NCBI RefSeq assembly: GCF_016920785.2
Contig: NW_024609857.1
Location: 68,260,252 to 68,324,251 of the forward strand
DNA length: 64,000 bases
Source of the DNA: Ixodes scapularis
Lineage: Eukaryota > Arthropoda > Arachnida > Ixodida > Ixodidae
Direction: 5' to 3'
This document shows, piece after piece, positions 34,160-44,990 of the stretch. A program made the position numbers and the translations under genes. How positions within the stretch are numbered: the first letter of the stretch is position 1; each line of letters begins with the position of its first letter. The notes under the pieces were generated by a model. It was given only the letters and a program-made list of their open reading frames with translations, searched no databases and was not told the origin of the DNA.

Positions 34160-34400
34160 CCCGCAGGGGTCACCTGTGAAAGCAGGTGTTTGGAGAGTGG
34201 CGTCTCCACGGACCCCGAGCCCCACAGGGGGCGCCTGCACCTTGTGTGCTAGGTACTTGGTGAGTAGCGTCACGACGGACCCCACCCACGTGGGCCACCA
34301 TACCCGCACGCAGGGGGCACCTACTTTAGTAGGTGCTTGGTGAGTGGCGTCACTACGAACCCCGAGCCATGTGGGTTCGCTCACCCACGTCTGGCTGTGC
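34160..34400 (+). promoter_or_regulatory. LINE L-C 5' UTR: three tandem hairpin monomers
   Basis: Three imperfect units of about 62-85 bp begin at 34160 (CCCGCAGGGGTCACC), about 34222 (CCCACAGGGGGCGCC) and about 34308 (CGCACGCAGGGGGCACC). Each has CAGGGG, a short hairpin (for example CACCTGTGAAAGCAGGTG and GCACCTACTTTAGTAGGTGC), TTGG(A/T)GAGT(G/A)GCGTC and a GGACCCC or GAACCCC block. Promoter function is inferred from position and from mouse L1 monomers. Confidence 0.65.
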
Positions 34401-34842
34401 GTGGCTTAACCCGTGTCCGGGGAAAAGGGGACTCTGGTGGTTGAGCTAAGCCCGGGGTATGTTGGACCCTTCGGGGCCCCCCGGTCAAGGCACACCGCTT
34501 CGACCCCTGCTTCTCGTAGACGGGTGTCCTGGCTTGGCCCGACCAGGATGATTCAGCCAGTCGCCTCTTCTATCCTCTTCTTCCTTCTTTCACTTTTCCT
34601 CCCACCTCTTTCTCTCTTCTTCTACACTCTCTTCCTCCCTTTTTCAGCTTCTTAGGCGGCAAGGGTCAACCTTGAGTGAAACAGGTTCTGTCCCTGCAAC
34701 CACACTAGGGTATAGTGCCCGGGCAGCACTGGTAGAGTAATCGTGTCAGCCAAGCCCATCTTGCTATGGCACATTACCTACCCCCTTGTTGGGCTTCGTG
34801 GTGGGCGGTGCACCCGGGCACTGAACTTCCTTTCCCATCTAT

Positions 34843-36398
34843 ATCGGTTCCAAAACTAAACCAAACGATCGGGCCCTGAAAAGGACCCGCACCGAAGCTC
34901 TACCAACATTTCTTTCCAAGGAAAACGTAAACGACCATTTTACAAGATTTTTTGTTCTTCACTTCGATGACGCATCCAAACCGCTTTCAAAACTGTCTCC
35001 GTTCCTTGTTGCCAAAGTGCTTCAAGGCACGCTAGGAGCAAAGTATGAAGCCAAAAAGCTCTTCTCGGGTGACCTTCTTGTGGAGGTTTGCGAGAAATAC
35101 CAAGCTACCGCTTTGGCAAATCTCCAAATGATCCAAGACTTCAAAGTGACAGTGTCAGCTCATCGTACACTGAACACCATCCGCGGTGTTATCTCGGAAG
35201 ACGATTTGATAGACAGTACCGAGGAAGAAGTTGTAGGTCTGCAATACCAAGGAGTTGTTGCTGCAAAGCGCATCACAATCCGTCGAGATGGTGAGGAACG
35301 ACCCACTAAACACGTCGTTTTGACCTTCGGGAGGCACACTTTGCCTCCATCTATAAAGGCAGGCTACATTAATTGCAAGGTGCGACCTTACGTCCCAAAT
35401 CCACTCCGCTGCTTTCGGTTCCTGCGGTACGGTCACGGACACCGCACTTGCCGCGGTCGTGAGACATGTGCCAGGTGTGGTGGCAGGGATCATACTGCTG
35501 AGGGCTGTAAAGCTGAAAACAAATGTGCGAATTGCAGTGGCAACCTTCCTGCCTACTCCAGATCTTGTGAGCACTTCAAAAAGAAAAAGGAAATCCTTGC
35601 ACTTAAGGTTAAAGAGAACATAACCTACCAAGAAGCAAAGCGTCGCCTTTCCGCTTTCCAGAGGGGCTCTTTTGCCGAGGCAGTGTCCAGCAGGGACCTG
35701 CACCGTCCAAGGTATCAGTGGCAACCCAGGTGTCCCTTGGGAACCCTGGGAAACCACTCCAGTCCTCCACGCCCAAGTTGAAGCTTTCTCTTCCTGGGCA
35801 TTCCCTCTCGGCTGCCAAGGCAGCCGAGGCATCCGGTCATTCCAAAGAGTCGGGTGCCATCGAGGCAATGGAGGTGACTCCATTGCCCATCCCTCGCAGG
35901 TCGTCCTTGGAAGAGAGCGAGCGAGCCCCTCGCTCCTCTCAGAAGAGGACTTCCTCACCCAAGAAACCTCCAGCTTCGGGGGGAAGCACACCAGCTGACT
36001 CCCGGAGTCAGAATGGGCAGGCAATGCCTGTCCATGGTTTGAGGACTTCCTCTGGTGAGGAGTGGCACTCTCGCCAAAACTCGCTGGAGAGGTCCTCCTC
36101 ATCCAAAGGGCAGCATCGGGCTGCCCCCTCAGGATCTCAGGGGCAGGAACAAAGGGACTCGGGCAATATCACGCCCAGTATCTCCCCTGCCTCTTCAGTG
36201 GGGGGTGGTCGTGGACGGGGTTTGCCACCCCGCGCTGAGGACCTACCCAAAACTCTAGGAAAAGTCTCGTCTGAGGAGGTAGAGGCGATGGACGAGGTAA
36301 CTGATCCGGCTGCTCCTGCGTCTGACCATGAAGACATGGAGTGGCAAACCCCAAACCGTAAATCGAAAGGGAAGAAGCCTGTGACTGCTCCCAAATAG
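34843..36398 (+). pseudogene. LINE L-C ORF1, start codon lost and one frameshift
   Basis: The start homologous to MGSK in L-D reads ATC at 34843, so the ATG is lost; the frame is otherwise open from 34825. Segments: FTRFFVLHFDDASKPLSKLS, VSAHRTLNTIRGVISEDDL and zinc knuckles (CFRFLRYGHGHRTC with its second Cys replaced by Phe, CARCGGRDHTAEGC, CANCSGNLPAYSRSC). A frameshift near 35690-35715 moves into the Pro/Ser-rich linker. The end keeps HEDMEWQTPNRKSKGKKP and stops at 36398. Confidence 0.85.
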
Positions 36399-36485
36399 AT
36401 TATACCAATTTACCTCTTTAATCGCGAGCGTTAATTTTCTTTTTCTTTCCTTTTAATTAATTTATTCGTGTACTTTTTTACTTAA

Positions 36486-39400
36486 GTGAGAAACTTGCAT
36501 TTTATGCAATGGACTGTCGAGGTCTTTTACCCAACATCGATGATGTTAATTATTTTGTGGATGAGCTTCGGCCATTTGCCCTTTCTTTACAAAAAACTCA
36601 TCTTCAAACACATCATACACAAATTTTGCGACATCATCAAGTGTTCCGCAAAGACCGTTCGAACTCCAGTTCTGGTGGGGTAGCAGTGGTCGTGCAGAGT
36701 GGGGTTGCCTGCTCGGAGGTTCCTCTTTGCACACCGCTCGAAGCTGTAGTGGTACGCCTTCTTTTAGACCGCCTCATAACAATTGTGTCCATTTATTTGC
36801 CATCAAACGTTCCATTGCAACTTCACGAACTCCAAGGGCTTGTAGTGCAACTTCCTCAACCCTTCTAAATTTTAGGAGATTTTTAATGCTCATCACCCTA
36901 TGTGGGGCAGTACTCGCCTTGATTCTCGAGGCCGAGTAATTGAGCGGTTTTTATTATCATCTAACTTGTGTATTTTTAAAGGGAAAGAACCTACTTTTTT
37001 TAGTTCTGCTCACAACTCATTTAAATGTATTGACCTTTCTATTACTTCACCTTCATTACTTCCATGCTTTTCATGGAGGGTTTTTAATAATCCTTTTAGG
37101 AGCGATCACTTCCCTATCGTTTTAGAGAGTACTGTCTCTCTTCCGACTCTTTTAACGCGAATGCCTCGGTGGAAGCTAGACAAGGCATATTGGTCCATCT
37201 TTCAATTGGAGGCACTAATCGATTCTTCTCCAACCTCGAACATTGAACCCAGATGAAGCGACACTGTATGTCACAGAGGTTATAATAAGCGCTGCCACAC
37301 GGAGTATTCCTCAAACATCTGGTCATCTTCCTAAAAGATGCAAGCCTTGGTGGAATGATGATTGTAAAACAACACGAAAGTCTCGGAACAAAGCTTGGTG
37401 CATCTTTCGTAGATATTCAACTTCTAGGAACCTACTTGAGTTTAAGAAAAGAAGAGCTAAAGCACGCTGGACAAGGCGCCAGGCGAAGGGAAGCTCCTGG
37501 AGGAAGTATTTGACGTCCTTAAGTAGCTTTGTACCTGCAAAAAAAGCGTGGGATCGGCTTAGAAAGGTTAGGGGTGACTACTTACCCTTCAGAATTCCAC
37601 TTTTCTCTGTGTCATCTTCAACGTCCCTGAAAGATCAAGCAAATGTTCTTGGGGAACATTTCCAAGACGTTTCTAGTTTACGCAGCTGCAGTGAAGCATT
37701 TAAAAAGTTCAGTTCGACAGCAGAGAAACAACCAATCATTCTGTCTGGGGCTCGTGACGCTCCGTACAACAGGCCTTTTACACTCTCTGAGCTCGAAGTG
37801 GCTCTCAGTGTAAAGAAACAGTCTGCTCCTGGACCAGACAATATTCATTATGAGATGCTGAGGCACCTGTTACCTGATTCTCTAGCCAGTTTGCTGACCT
37901 TTTATAACTCATTGTGGCACTGCTCTGCACTCCCCGATGTTTGGAAAAGAGCACATGTAATCGCTCTTCTGAAGCCTGGTAAGGATTCTTCTCAACCAAC
38001 TAGCTACCGTCCCATTGCACTCACAAGCTGCTTGGGAAAAACCTACGAAAGAATGATTAATCGACGTCTCGTTCATTTCCTGGAGACTGAGAATGTGCTT
38101 GACATTAATCAATGTGGTTTGCGAGCTGGACGTTCCACCCTTGACCACTTAGTCCGCCTTGAAACCTCTATTCGGAAGGCATTTGTACACCGCCAGTACT
38201 GTCTCTCTGTGTTCTTTGATCTGCAAAAGGCGTACGACACGACCTGGCGCTATGGGATCCTACGGGATCTCTATGCTTACGGTTTTCAGGGTCGCGTGTT
38301 GCGATGTATACAAAACTTCTTAATGGGACGTACCTTCCAAGTACGTCTGGGCTCCACCTTATCGGACGTGTTTTTTCGAGAAAGTGGTGTCCCTCAGGGA
38401 GGGGTGCTGAGTGTCACACTTTTTGCTGTTAAAATCAATAGCCTGGCTAAGGTGATACCACCGACAGTGTCTTATTCTCTGTATTTGGATGATGTGCAAA
38501 TTTCAGTTTCTTCTTGCAATCTCCATAGTTGCGAACGGCAATTGCAACTGACAATCAACAGAACGAGCAACTGGGCAGCCGAAAACGGGTTTCGTTTCTC
38601 CCCCGACAAAACCGTATGCGTTCCTTTTTCGCTGCGTCGAGGGTTGTCACCGGACCCTACCTTGCATCTGAATAACCTTACCATCGCTGTAATGGAGGCG
38701 CATAAGTTTCTAGGCGTGATATTCGACAAAAAACTCACATTTGTACCCCACTTGAAAGAACTGAAACAAAAATGCCTACGATCTTCCAATATTCTTAAGG
38801 TGCTGTCACACACTACTTGGAGGTCTGACAGACGATGTCTGCTGCGAATTTATAACTCTCTGGTGCGGTCCCGGTTGGATTACGGTGCACCGGTATATGC
38901 GTCGGCACGACAATCTGCTTTGAAGATGTTAGACCCAATCCATCACTTGGGGCTGCGTCTAGCCACAGGTGCTTTTCGCACCTCGCCCGTGCTGAGTCTA
39001 TGCTGAAACGCATCAGATGTCGTTTGAGCGACGTAGACAATATCTTAGTCTCTGTTATGCCTGCAAAGTTTATAGTGATCCGTACCACCCTTCATTCTCC
39101 GCTCTGCAGACCTCTGCATCACTGCGCCTTTCTGAGAATAAGCCTAGTATTGTTCGGCCCTTGAGCCTTCGGGCTGAGAGCATGGCATGGTCGCTGCACC
39201 TTTCTTCTGATGAGCCTCCCTTGTTGAGACAGGCCTATAGGGTTGCTCCTTGGGACTTGGTGCCAATCTGTTGTGATTGGTCCCTTTCAAGGTACAACAA
39301 AAAGGTTGTTCCTCCTTTTGTTCTTTAGTTCGCAGAGGTAGAGCAGAAATATAGTGACTATCTCTACTTTTACACTGATGGCTCGAAAACATCGAGTTGC

Positions 39401-40198
39401 GTAGGCTGTGCAGTTTGTTCTCTCGCCTTCAGTGAAGTTAAGCAACTCAACCCTCTAGCAACTATTTTTACCGCCGAATTGTATGGTACCCTGATTGCTG
39501 TTGAATATATTCTAGAAAATAACATTAACAAAGCAGTTGTGTTTTTTGATTCCCAAAGTGTTCTCTTAGCTATTTCATCTTTAGCAGACAGCAAGAATGC
39601 TCTTGTGCAGCAGGTTCGCTTTCAGATAAACAAAGATTTCCATCTAGGACAACTTAATAAAATTCTGCTGGGTGCCCAGTGATGTGGGCATTCCTGGTAA
39701 CGAGAATGCAGACCACCTTGCACTTTCTGCAAAAAACTACACGGAAACGTCTTTTGGCCTGCCACACCAAGACCTCAAGCCAGCCTTACACAAGTCAATT
39801 ATTAAGATATGGCAGCTCGATTGTGACACACAGATCGATAACAAACTCCACATTATTAAGCCCAACTTAGAAGTATGGGAGAGTTCCTCCCATAAAAGGA
39901 CCGCCGTTCGGAAGTCCTCTTGTGCCGCTTGAGAGTTGGTCATTCTCGATTGACACGCCTGCACTTGCTCTGTGGTGAAGATGTGAAGCTCTGTGAAAAG
40001 TGTGGGAAATTGTGAACTGTCCTTCACATCCTTTGGAATTGTAGATTTCTTGATCATCAACGTCGAAGATATTTTCCTGAACTTTTCGGGAACCACCTTC
40101 CATTTCATCCTTATTTTTTGCTTGGTGATAGACCCTTGGTACCATTTGGTCGCGTTTTAAGTTTCCTACATGCAATTGGCTTTTTGCACCTGATATAG
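36486..40198 (+). pseudogene. LINE L-C ORF2, frameshifted but with a long open RT block
   Basis: The endonuclease is split by frameshifts at about 36510 (inside MQWNCRG), about 36865-36900 (inside LGDFNAHHPMWGS) and about 37240. A 587-codon open block (37243-39006) then holds the linker CKPWWNDDC and the full RT: SAPGPDNIHYEML, YRPIALTSC, VFFDLQKAYD, GVPQGGVLS and YLDD, with both Asp of the last motif kept. A frameshift near 39000 (LSLC versus LSLYA) precedes the rest. The RNase H segment has FYTDGSK, TAELYG, FDSQS and GNENADHLA, with stops near 39326 and a frameshift near 39675. The C-terminal LHLI frame ends at 40198. Confidence 0.88.
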
Positions 40199-40308
40199 GT
40201 AGACAAGTAAGTTTAAACATAACTGCATGCTAGGCTTTTTAAGCTAACTTTCTTGGCGCAATATGGCCACAGTCGCTCCTGCGCCATTAAACCCCAATCA
40301 TAATAATA

Positions 40309-41882
40309 ATTTTCACTACGCCGTGGTCTGTAACTAGAACCATCCCTGAAACTGCAAAGAACCTTTATCCCTGTCAGAAAAGAGCACAAGTTCTTAGGTG
40401 TCACTTTTGACAAAAAGCTCAATTTTATTTCTCACCTGAAGTCACTCAAAAAAAAAAAAAGTCTCATAACCGCAAATATTCTAAAAGTCCCAGCCCATAA
40501 AAACTGGGGATCTGACAGAAAATGTCTTCTACGTCTTTACAACGCTCTTGTTCGATCCCGGCTCGACTATGGGGCTCCAGTTTATGGTTCTGCTTGACCG
40601 TCTGCGCTCAAGATGTTGGATCCAGTCCATCACCTCGGTCTGCGACTCGCAACAGGTGCTTTTCGGACGTCCCCGGTCCTCAGCCTGTATGCTGATTCAA
40701 ATGAGATGTCACTCAAGAAAAGACGCCAACATCTAAGCTTAACATATTACTACAAGATACTTGCGAACCGTAATCATCCAACCTACCACTCCCTCCAAAA
40801 ATCTAGATTTCGCCGCCTTTTTGAGAATAAGCCAAGCATTGTAAGACCCTTAAGTTTCCGAGTACAGCAATTTTGTTCTTCACTTGATCTTTATTTGGAC
40901 GAAGTTAACCTCATGCAAAATGTAGACTGTGTTGCCCCCTGGGACATAGTGCCATTTGCTTGTGACTGGGCTCTCACAAGGTTTAATAAGCATACTGTCT
41001 CTGCCCTTATCATCCTACGGGAATTTTCTGAGCTTGAGAAGTATGAAGGTTACACTCATTTTTACACTGATGGTGCTAAGTCGTCGTCATTTGTTGGCAG
41101 TGCCGTGCATTCTGATTGTTTTATGAAAGTGAAGCGTCTAAATGCTTTCTCCAGCATTTTTACAGCTGAACTTTATGCCATATTTATGGCCATAGATTAT
41201 ATTCTACGGGCTAAAATAAAGCAGGCTGTCCTATTTGTAGACTCTCAGAGTGCTGTTACCGCAATATGCTCTTTGAGAGTTACTAAAAATATGCTGGTGC
41301 AGCAACTACGAAATAAGTTAATAAAGCTGTACATGGAGGCCTAAACATAAAATTTTGTTGGGTGCCCAGTCATATGGGAATAAAAGGTAACGAGGAAGCA
41401 GACAGGCTCGCTACATCATCAGGTAATCTTCCCCTGTCTCACGCCTGGTTGCCACACCAAGACATTAAACGTCTAATAAAGTCATCCCTTGTTAGTTTAT
41501 GGCAGTCTGAATGGAACTTGGAGTGCAACAATAAACTTCATATTACAAAGCCGGTTCTTGGGCTCTGGGAGAGCTCCTCTCACAGCTTCAAATATGCTTT
41601 GTAATATGTGCGATATGTAAGCTTCACAGCTTACATATCGCACAAATATCGTCTTGGTGGGGGGGCCCACCGGTGTGTGAACATTGTGGGGATACACTTA
41701 CCATCATATATATCTTGTGGCTCTGTCCAGCTTTGGACAATGAACGTCGTACTCACTTTCCTGAATTGTTTAATTTCCAAATCCCATTCCATCCAGCTCT
41801 TTTACTGGGAGAATATCCCCTCATTCCATTTGACCGTGTGTTGACTTTTATTACCAGCGCAGGTTTTATTAATCAGATCTAG
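40309..41882 (+). pseudogene. LINE L-B ORF2, C-terminal part (end of RT, RNase H)
   Basis: Resumes after L-C with LRRGL and a stop at about 40331-40333, then EHKFLGVTFDKKL. A long open block (40613-41344) covers MLDPVHHLGLRLATGAFRTS and RNase H with FYTDGAK, TAELYA, VDSQS. A frameshift near 41340 separates it from SHMGIKGNEEADRLA, which supplies the last acidic residue. The segment that should encode the LLCRLRIGHS region is replaced by a perfect 36-bp palindrome (41608-41643). Remnants of the Cys/His end (CEHCGD) run to about 41882. Confidence 0.85.
41608..41643. repeat. Perfect foldback, 16-bp arms and 4-nt loop
   Basis: GTGCGATATGTAAGCT (41608-41623), loop TCAC, AGCTTACATATCGCAC (41628-41643). 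It lies inside the L-B ORF2 remnant and is absent at the same place in the other copies, so it arose after insertion, probably by templated strand switching. Confidence 0.9.
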
Positions 41883-42004
41883 TTCTGCATAGCTAATTAT
41901 TATTTTGTAGCACATCAACAACAACAGCTTGTTTTGTTTTTAATTTTGTTTGGCGCAGTATGGCCTCCGTAGCTGTTGCGCCGTAAAACCCCCAAACAAC
42001 AAGA

Positions 42005-42897
42005 TCTGCCCGTAGAACGTCGGAACCCGCCCCTGATGGACCGCAATGACAGTTTTTCTACCCACTAAGATAGTCGCGTGAACTATTGAAAGCTTTCGAT
42101 ACCGTGCGTGACCACCACGAAGGCCGATAGAGACGTCGTGAGCATTGCGTAGCCAACGTACTACCGCGGAGCGGGCAGGGTACCTGCTCTAGCTCGACCT
42201 GTACCGTTTACTACTAACAAAATAAATAAAGGGAACCTAATCAAGGAATAAGTGTACGTATTAGACTATGCAGAGGTAATCCCTACGGCGTTTATTTGAG
42301 CTTAATGTCAAACAAACAGTACACTCGATCGACGTGCGAGTGACGAGAGCAAAGTCCGCCACCAACGAAGCCACGACCGGCTAGCACCGAACACATTCCC
42401 CACAGCACGGTCCACCCCACGGCTTAGTCACAACTTCGAAAATGATAAGAGCGAACAACGAGGGGGGAAAACTCGCCCTTATCCCGAAAACAAGGTCAGC
42501 TATTCGTGCGGGAAGGGTCCACTTCGAAGAAAAGGTTGGGGGCGTCCTGTTCTGAGTCAGCAAGGCGCGCCTAGCTGGGCTTTGCTTGTGGGCGAAGTCG
42601 AGGGAATCACAGGCGAGTTTGGCGGGTCCATGCTTCTTTTTTCGCCGCCTGAACTCGTGATGCGAGCGAACATCCCGGAAAAAAATCTTCAGAGTGGCAA
42701 AACAGCAAAAGTTCGGCTTTGGATTGGGGATTAAAGTGGATTTTGGATTGTACAACAGGGTTGCCAAACGCAAGTCTCAAAAGATCACGCGTGATTGCCG
42801 AGAAACCGCCAACCGCCTCTCCGTGTGTCTGAACGGGGTCGCTCGCGAACCGCAACCGCTTCGCGAACGCGGATCCGCTCCCAGTGTGTATGCGCCA
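42005..42897. mobile_element. MITE A copy 2, right part
   Basis: Resumes after L-B with TCTGCCCGTAGAACGTCGGA and follows copy 1 (about 16912-17803) through TTTTCTACCCACTAAGATAG, GGCGCGCCTAGCTGGGCTTT and the right TIR CCAGTGTGTATGCGCCA. With the left part at 17804-18229 and one TSD removed it totals about 1.3 kb, the same as copy 1 (1326 bp). CTA follows at 42898-42900. Confidence 0.88.
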
Positions 42898-43013
42898 CTA
42901 GGCTACGCGCGCGCTGCCTACTTCGCCAGCTGTGTTCGCGGCATTATTGAAAATAGCGCAAAAATGATGGGACAAAAAAAGTGAAAGCCGTTTACAATTC
43001 CCTGTAACGCCGA

Positions 43014-43584
43014 ATAGGAGCGCAGCTTTTGAGGAGGAGGAGGGAAGGGTACTGAGGGGAGGGTAGACCCCTCCTTCTCCTCCTCCTCCCCTCATTCTTT
43101 AGTATGCTCCGGGGGGGTCACCTGAGCTCGGGGGGAGGGGGTCACGTGACCTCGAGGGGGGAGGGTGGGTCACGTGACCTCGGGGAGGGGGGCCACGTGA
43201 CCTGGGGGGCCACGTGATCTCGGGGGGTCACGCGACCTCGGGGGGTCACGAGACCTTGGGGGTCACGTGACCTTGAAGGGATCACGTGATTTTGGGGGTC
43301 ACGAGACCTTTTGGGTCACGTGACCTGGGGGTCACGTGACCTTAGGAAGTCACGTGACCGGGGGGTCACGTGACCCGGGAGCTCGCGTGACCGGGGGTCA
43401 CGTGACCTGGGAGGTCACGTGACCTAGGGGTCATGTGACCTTGGGGTGACCTTGGGAGGGGTCACGTGTCCTGGGGGTCACGTGACGTTGGGGGGGTCAC
43501 GTGACCTTTGGGTGACCTTGGTTACGCCGACGGCGACGCCGACGCCGCTCAAGCCGGAAACGGGCGCCTAAGGGCTGCGCTCTA
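43014..43584 (+). mobile_element. MITE family 'TTAGAGCGCAGCTCTT', copy 3, with CACGTG array
   Basis: Left end ATAGGAGCGCAGCTTTTGAGGAGG; right end ACGCCGACGGCGACGCC, then CTCAAGCCGGAAACGGGC and AGGGCTGCGCTCTA to 43584. Between them lies the GGTCACGTGACC array instead of the TGACGTCA array of copy 1. Shared sequence to the left (CCGTTTACAATTCCCTGTAA) shows the unit may extend outward. Confidence 0.75.
43100..43525. repeat. GGGGTCACGTGACCT array with about 15 CACGTG sites
   Basis: Units of 15-25 bp (GGGGGTCACGTGACCTCGG and variants) repeat over about 400 bp. CACGTG, the E-box core for bHLH-ZIP factors, is kept in about 15 units; a few read CACGCG, CACGAG or CATGTG. Each unit is itself palindromic (GGTCACGTGACC). 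A shorter array of the same unit lies at 13490-14240 in MITE copy 1. Confidence 0.88.
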
Positions 43585-43619
43585 GAACGAGACGTTTACA
43601 ACACCTTGTAACGCCAAAT

Positions 43620-44196
43620 TAGAGCGCAGCTTTTGAGGAGGAGGAGGGAAGGGTACTCAGGGAAGGGTAAACCCATCCTCCCTCCTCCTCACCTCCCACC
43701 CTACCTGGTACTGTAAAATAGTTTGTTGTGCGCTCGTGTTTGTTTCTCTCTGTTGTGTCCATCTTTTTTGCGCAAAACCATGTATCTTACCTGCTACTGT
43801 CGAGACCGGTTTTAACGAAGTCAACGGGAATCGGAAATCACTTCGCTATATCCGCTATTTCGTTATAAGCGACTTCGGTTATAACGAAGTGCAAAAGGGA
43901 ATGGGAAATCGCTTCGCTGTAGCCGCTATTTCGTTATAACTGACTTCGTTATAAACGGTCTCCGACAGTACCCATCTCTTCCTCCCTCCTCCTCCTCCTT
44001 CACCTCCCCTCGTCTTTCAAGTTTCTCCCCTCCCTCCTCCCCCTCCGCCTCTCTCCTCCCCTCCCCCTCGTCCTCCTCCTCCCCGCGCGTTGCATTATGG
44101 GAATTGTCCCATAATGCACCGCGCAATTACGTTGACGCCGACGGCGACCGCGACACCGCTCAAGCCGGAAACGGGCGCCTAAGAGCTGCGTTCTAA
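43620..44196 (+). mobile_element. MITE family 'TTAGAGCGCAGCTCTT', copy 4
   Basis: Left end TTAGAGCGCAGCTTTTGAGG at 43619, right end AAGAGCTGCGTTCTAA to 44196, with the internal CTCAAGCCGGAAACGGGC block near the right end. The hairpin TGCATTATGGGA...TCCCATAATGCA lies at 44091-44118. The middle instead holds CTTCGTTATAACGAAGT-type repeats (about 43806-43960) and a (CCTCCT)n tract (about 43978-44084). It lies head to tail, 35 bp after copy 3. Confidence 0.72.
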
Positions 44197-44594
44197 AAGA
44201 CGAAGAAGCACAAAAGCGCTAACTGGCAACTAAAAGTTTATTGAACGCTTCCAACTTTGCTATCTCTGTGCATGGGCGTAATATCATCTCAACAGAAGCC
44301 CGGAATACCGCCAAATCAGTAGATATAGCCCGCCCACCGCCTATTCAGAAAGTCAGCAAAACAGCTGCATCACCCCGCAGCACAACCCGGATGAGGAAAG
44401 GAAAATGTGTTACCAAGCTAGACAGTGTAATGGAGCTGTACTCTTTGGGTTGCATATACTAAGATGCAACACTAATGCAAACGTCTTTGTCGCAAGCATG
44501 TATTTTTGCTACCTCCAGCAACTCTCTTTCTAACCTTCCTTTGTTGTGTTCCTCCACCTGCGCACCGTCCAACATGGGGGAACAACCATAAGTT
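44197..44594. other. No gene seen; possible Penelope-type terminal repeat piece
   Basis: Starts with GCACAAAAGCGCTAACTGGCAACTAAAAGTTTATTGA, which resembles the GCGCTAC...ACAACTGAACTTTATT motif of the Penelope-like terminal repeats at 10720-10750. The remainder has no recognised content. Confidence 0.3.
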
Positions 44595-44990
44595 CCCCGC
44601 AGGGGGCACCTGTGAAAGCAGGTGTTTGGTGTGTGGCGTCTCTACGGACCCCGAGCTCTGCAGGGGGCGCCTGCACCTTAGGCGCTAGGTGCTTAGTGAG
44701 TACCGTCACCACGGACCCCAGCCACGTGGGCCGCCATACCCGCACGCAGGAACACCTGCCTTAGTAGTTGTTTGGTTTAGTGGTGTCATTATGAACCCCG
44801 AGCCATGAGGGTCCGCCCACCCACGTCTGGCTGTGCGTGGCTTAACCCGTGTCTGGGGAAAGGGGGACCCTGGTGGTTGAGCTGAGCCCGGGGTATGTTT
44901 GGACCCTTCGGGGCCCCCCGGTCAAGGCATATATACACCGCTTCGGCCCCTGCTTCTCGTAGACGGGTGTCCTGGCTTGGCCCGACCAGA
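44595..44990 (+). mobile_element. Solitary LINE 5' UTR fragment
   Basis: Starts at the exact 5' terminus of the family (CCCCGCAGGGGGCACC), contains all three hairpin monomers and follows L-C and L-D to CTTGGCCCGACCAG. Homology ends there, about 50 bp short of the pyrimidine-rich end of the UTR. About 190 bp of unrelated AT-rich sequence with a 12-A run (45177-45188) follows. LINE copies normally lose their 5' ends, so a 5'-only piece is unusual. No TSD was found. Confidence 0.75.

Larger units (their letters stand above)
34160..40308 (+). mobile_element. LINE copy L-C, full length, nested in L-B
   Basis: A 6.15-kb full-length copy from CCCGCAGGGGTCACC at 34160 to the tail CCCCAATCATAATAAT near 40308. 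TSD TTTTCACTAC (10 bp, 11 if the preceding A counts) at 34150-34159 and 40310-40319. It has three hairpin monomers in the 5' UTR, unlike the single one in L-B and L-E. Both ORFs are damaged, but RT is open over a long stretch. Confidence 0.93.
30171..42004 (+). mobile_element. LINE copy L-B, main body, interrupted by L-C
   Basis: The body covers 30171-34159 and 40309-42004; the first 168 bp are at 18230-18397. Removing transposon B and L-C gives about 5.86 kb, matching the 5.9 kb of L-E. The insertion of L-C is marked by TTTTCACTAC at 34150-34159 and again at 40310-40319; rejoined, these bases restore the coding frame after CVPFSL. The 3' end carries the family hairpin (GGCGCA at 41952, GCGCC to 41982). 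The TSD is TCTGCCCGTAGAAC at 18216-18229 and 42005-42018. Confidence 0.92.

Noticed and set aside
30040..36102. Long - strand frames (for example 187 and 315 codons) antisense to LINE ORF1
   Set aside because: They mirror the Pro/Ser-rich linker of ORF1 and differ between copies; shadows of the coding strand.
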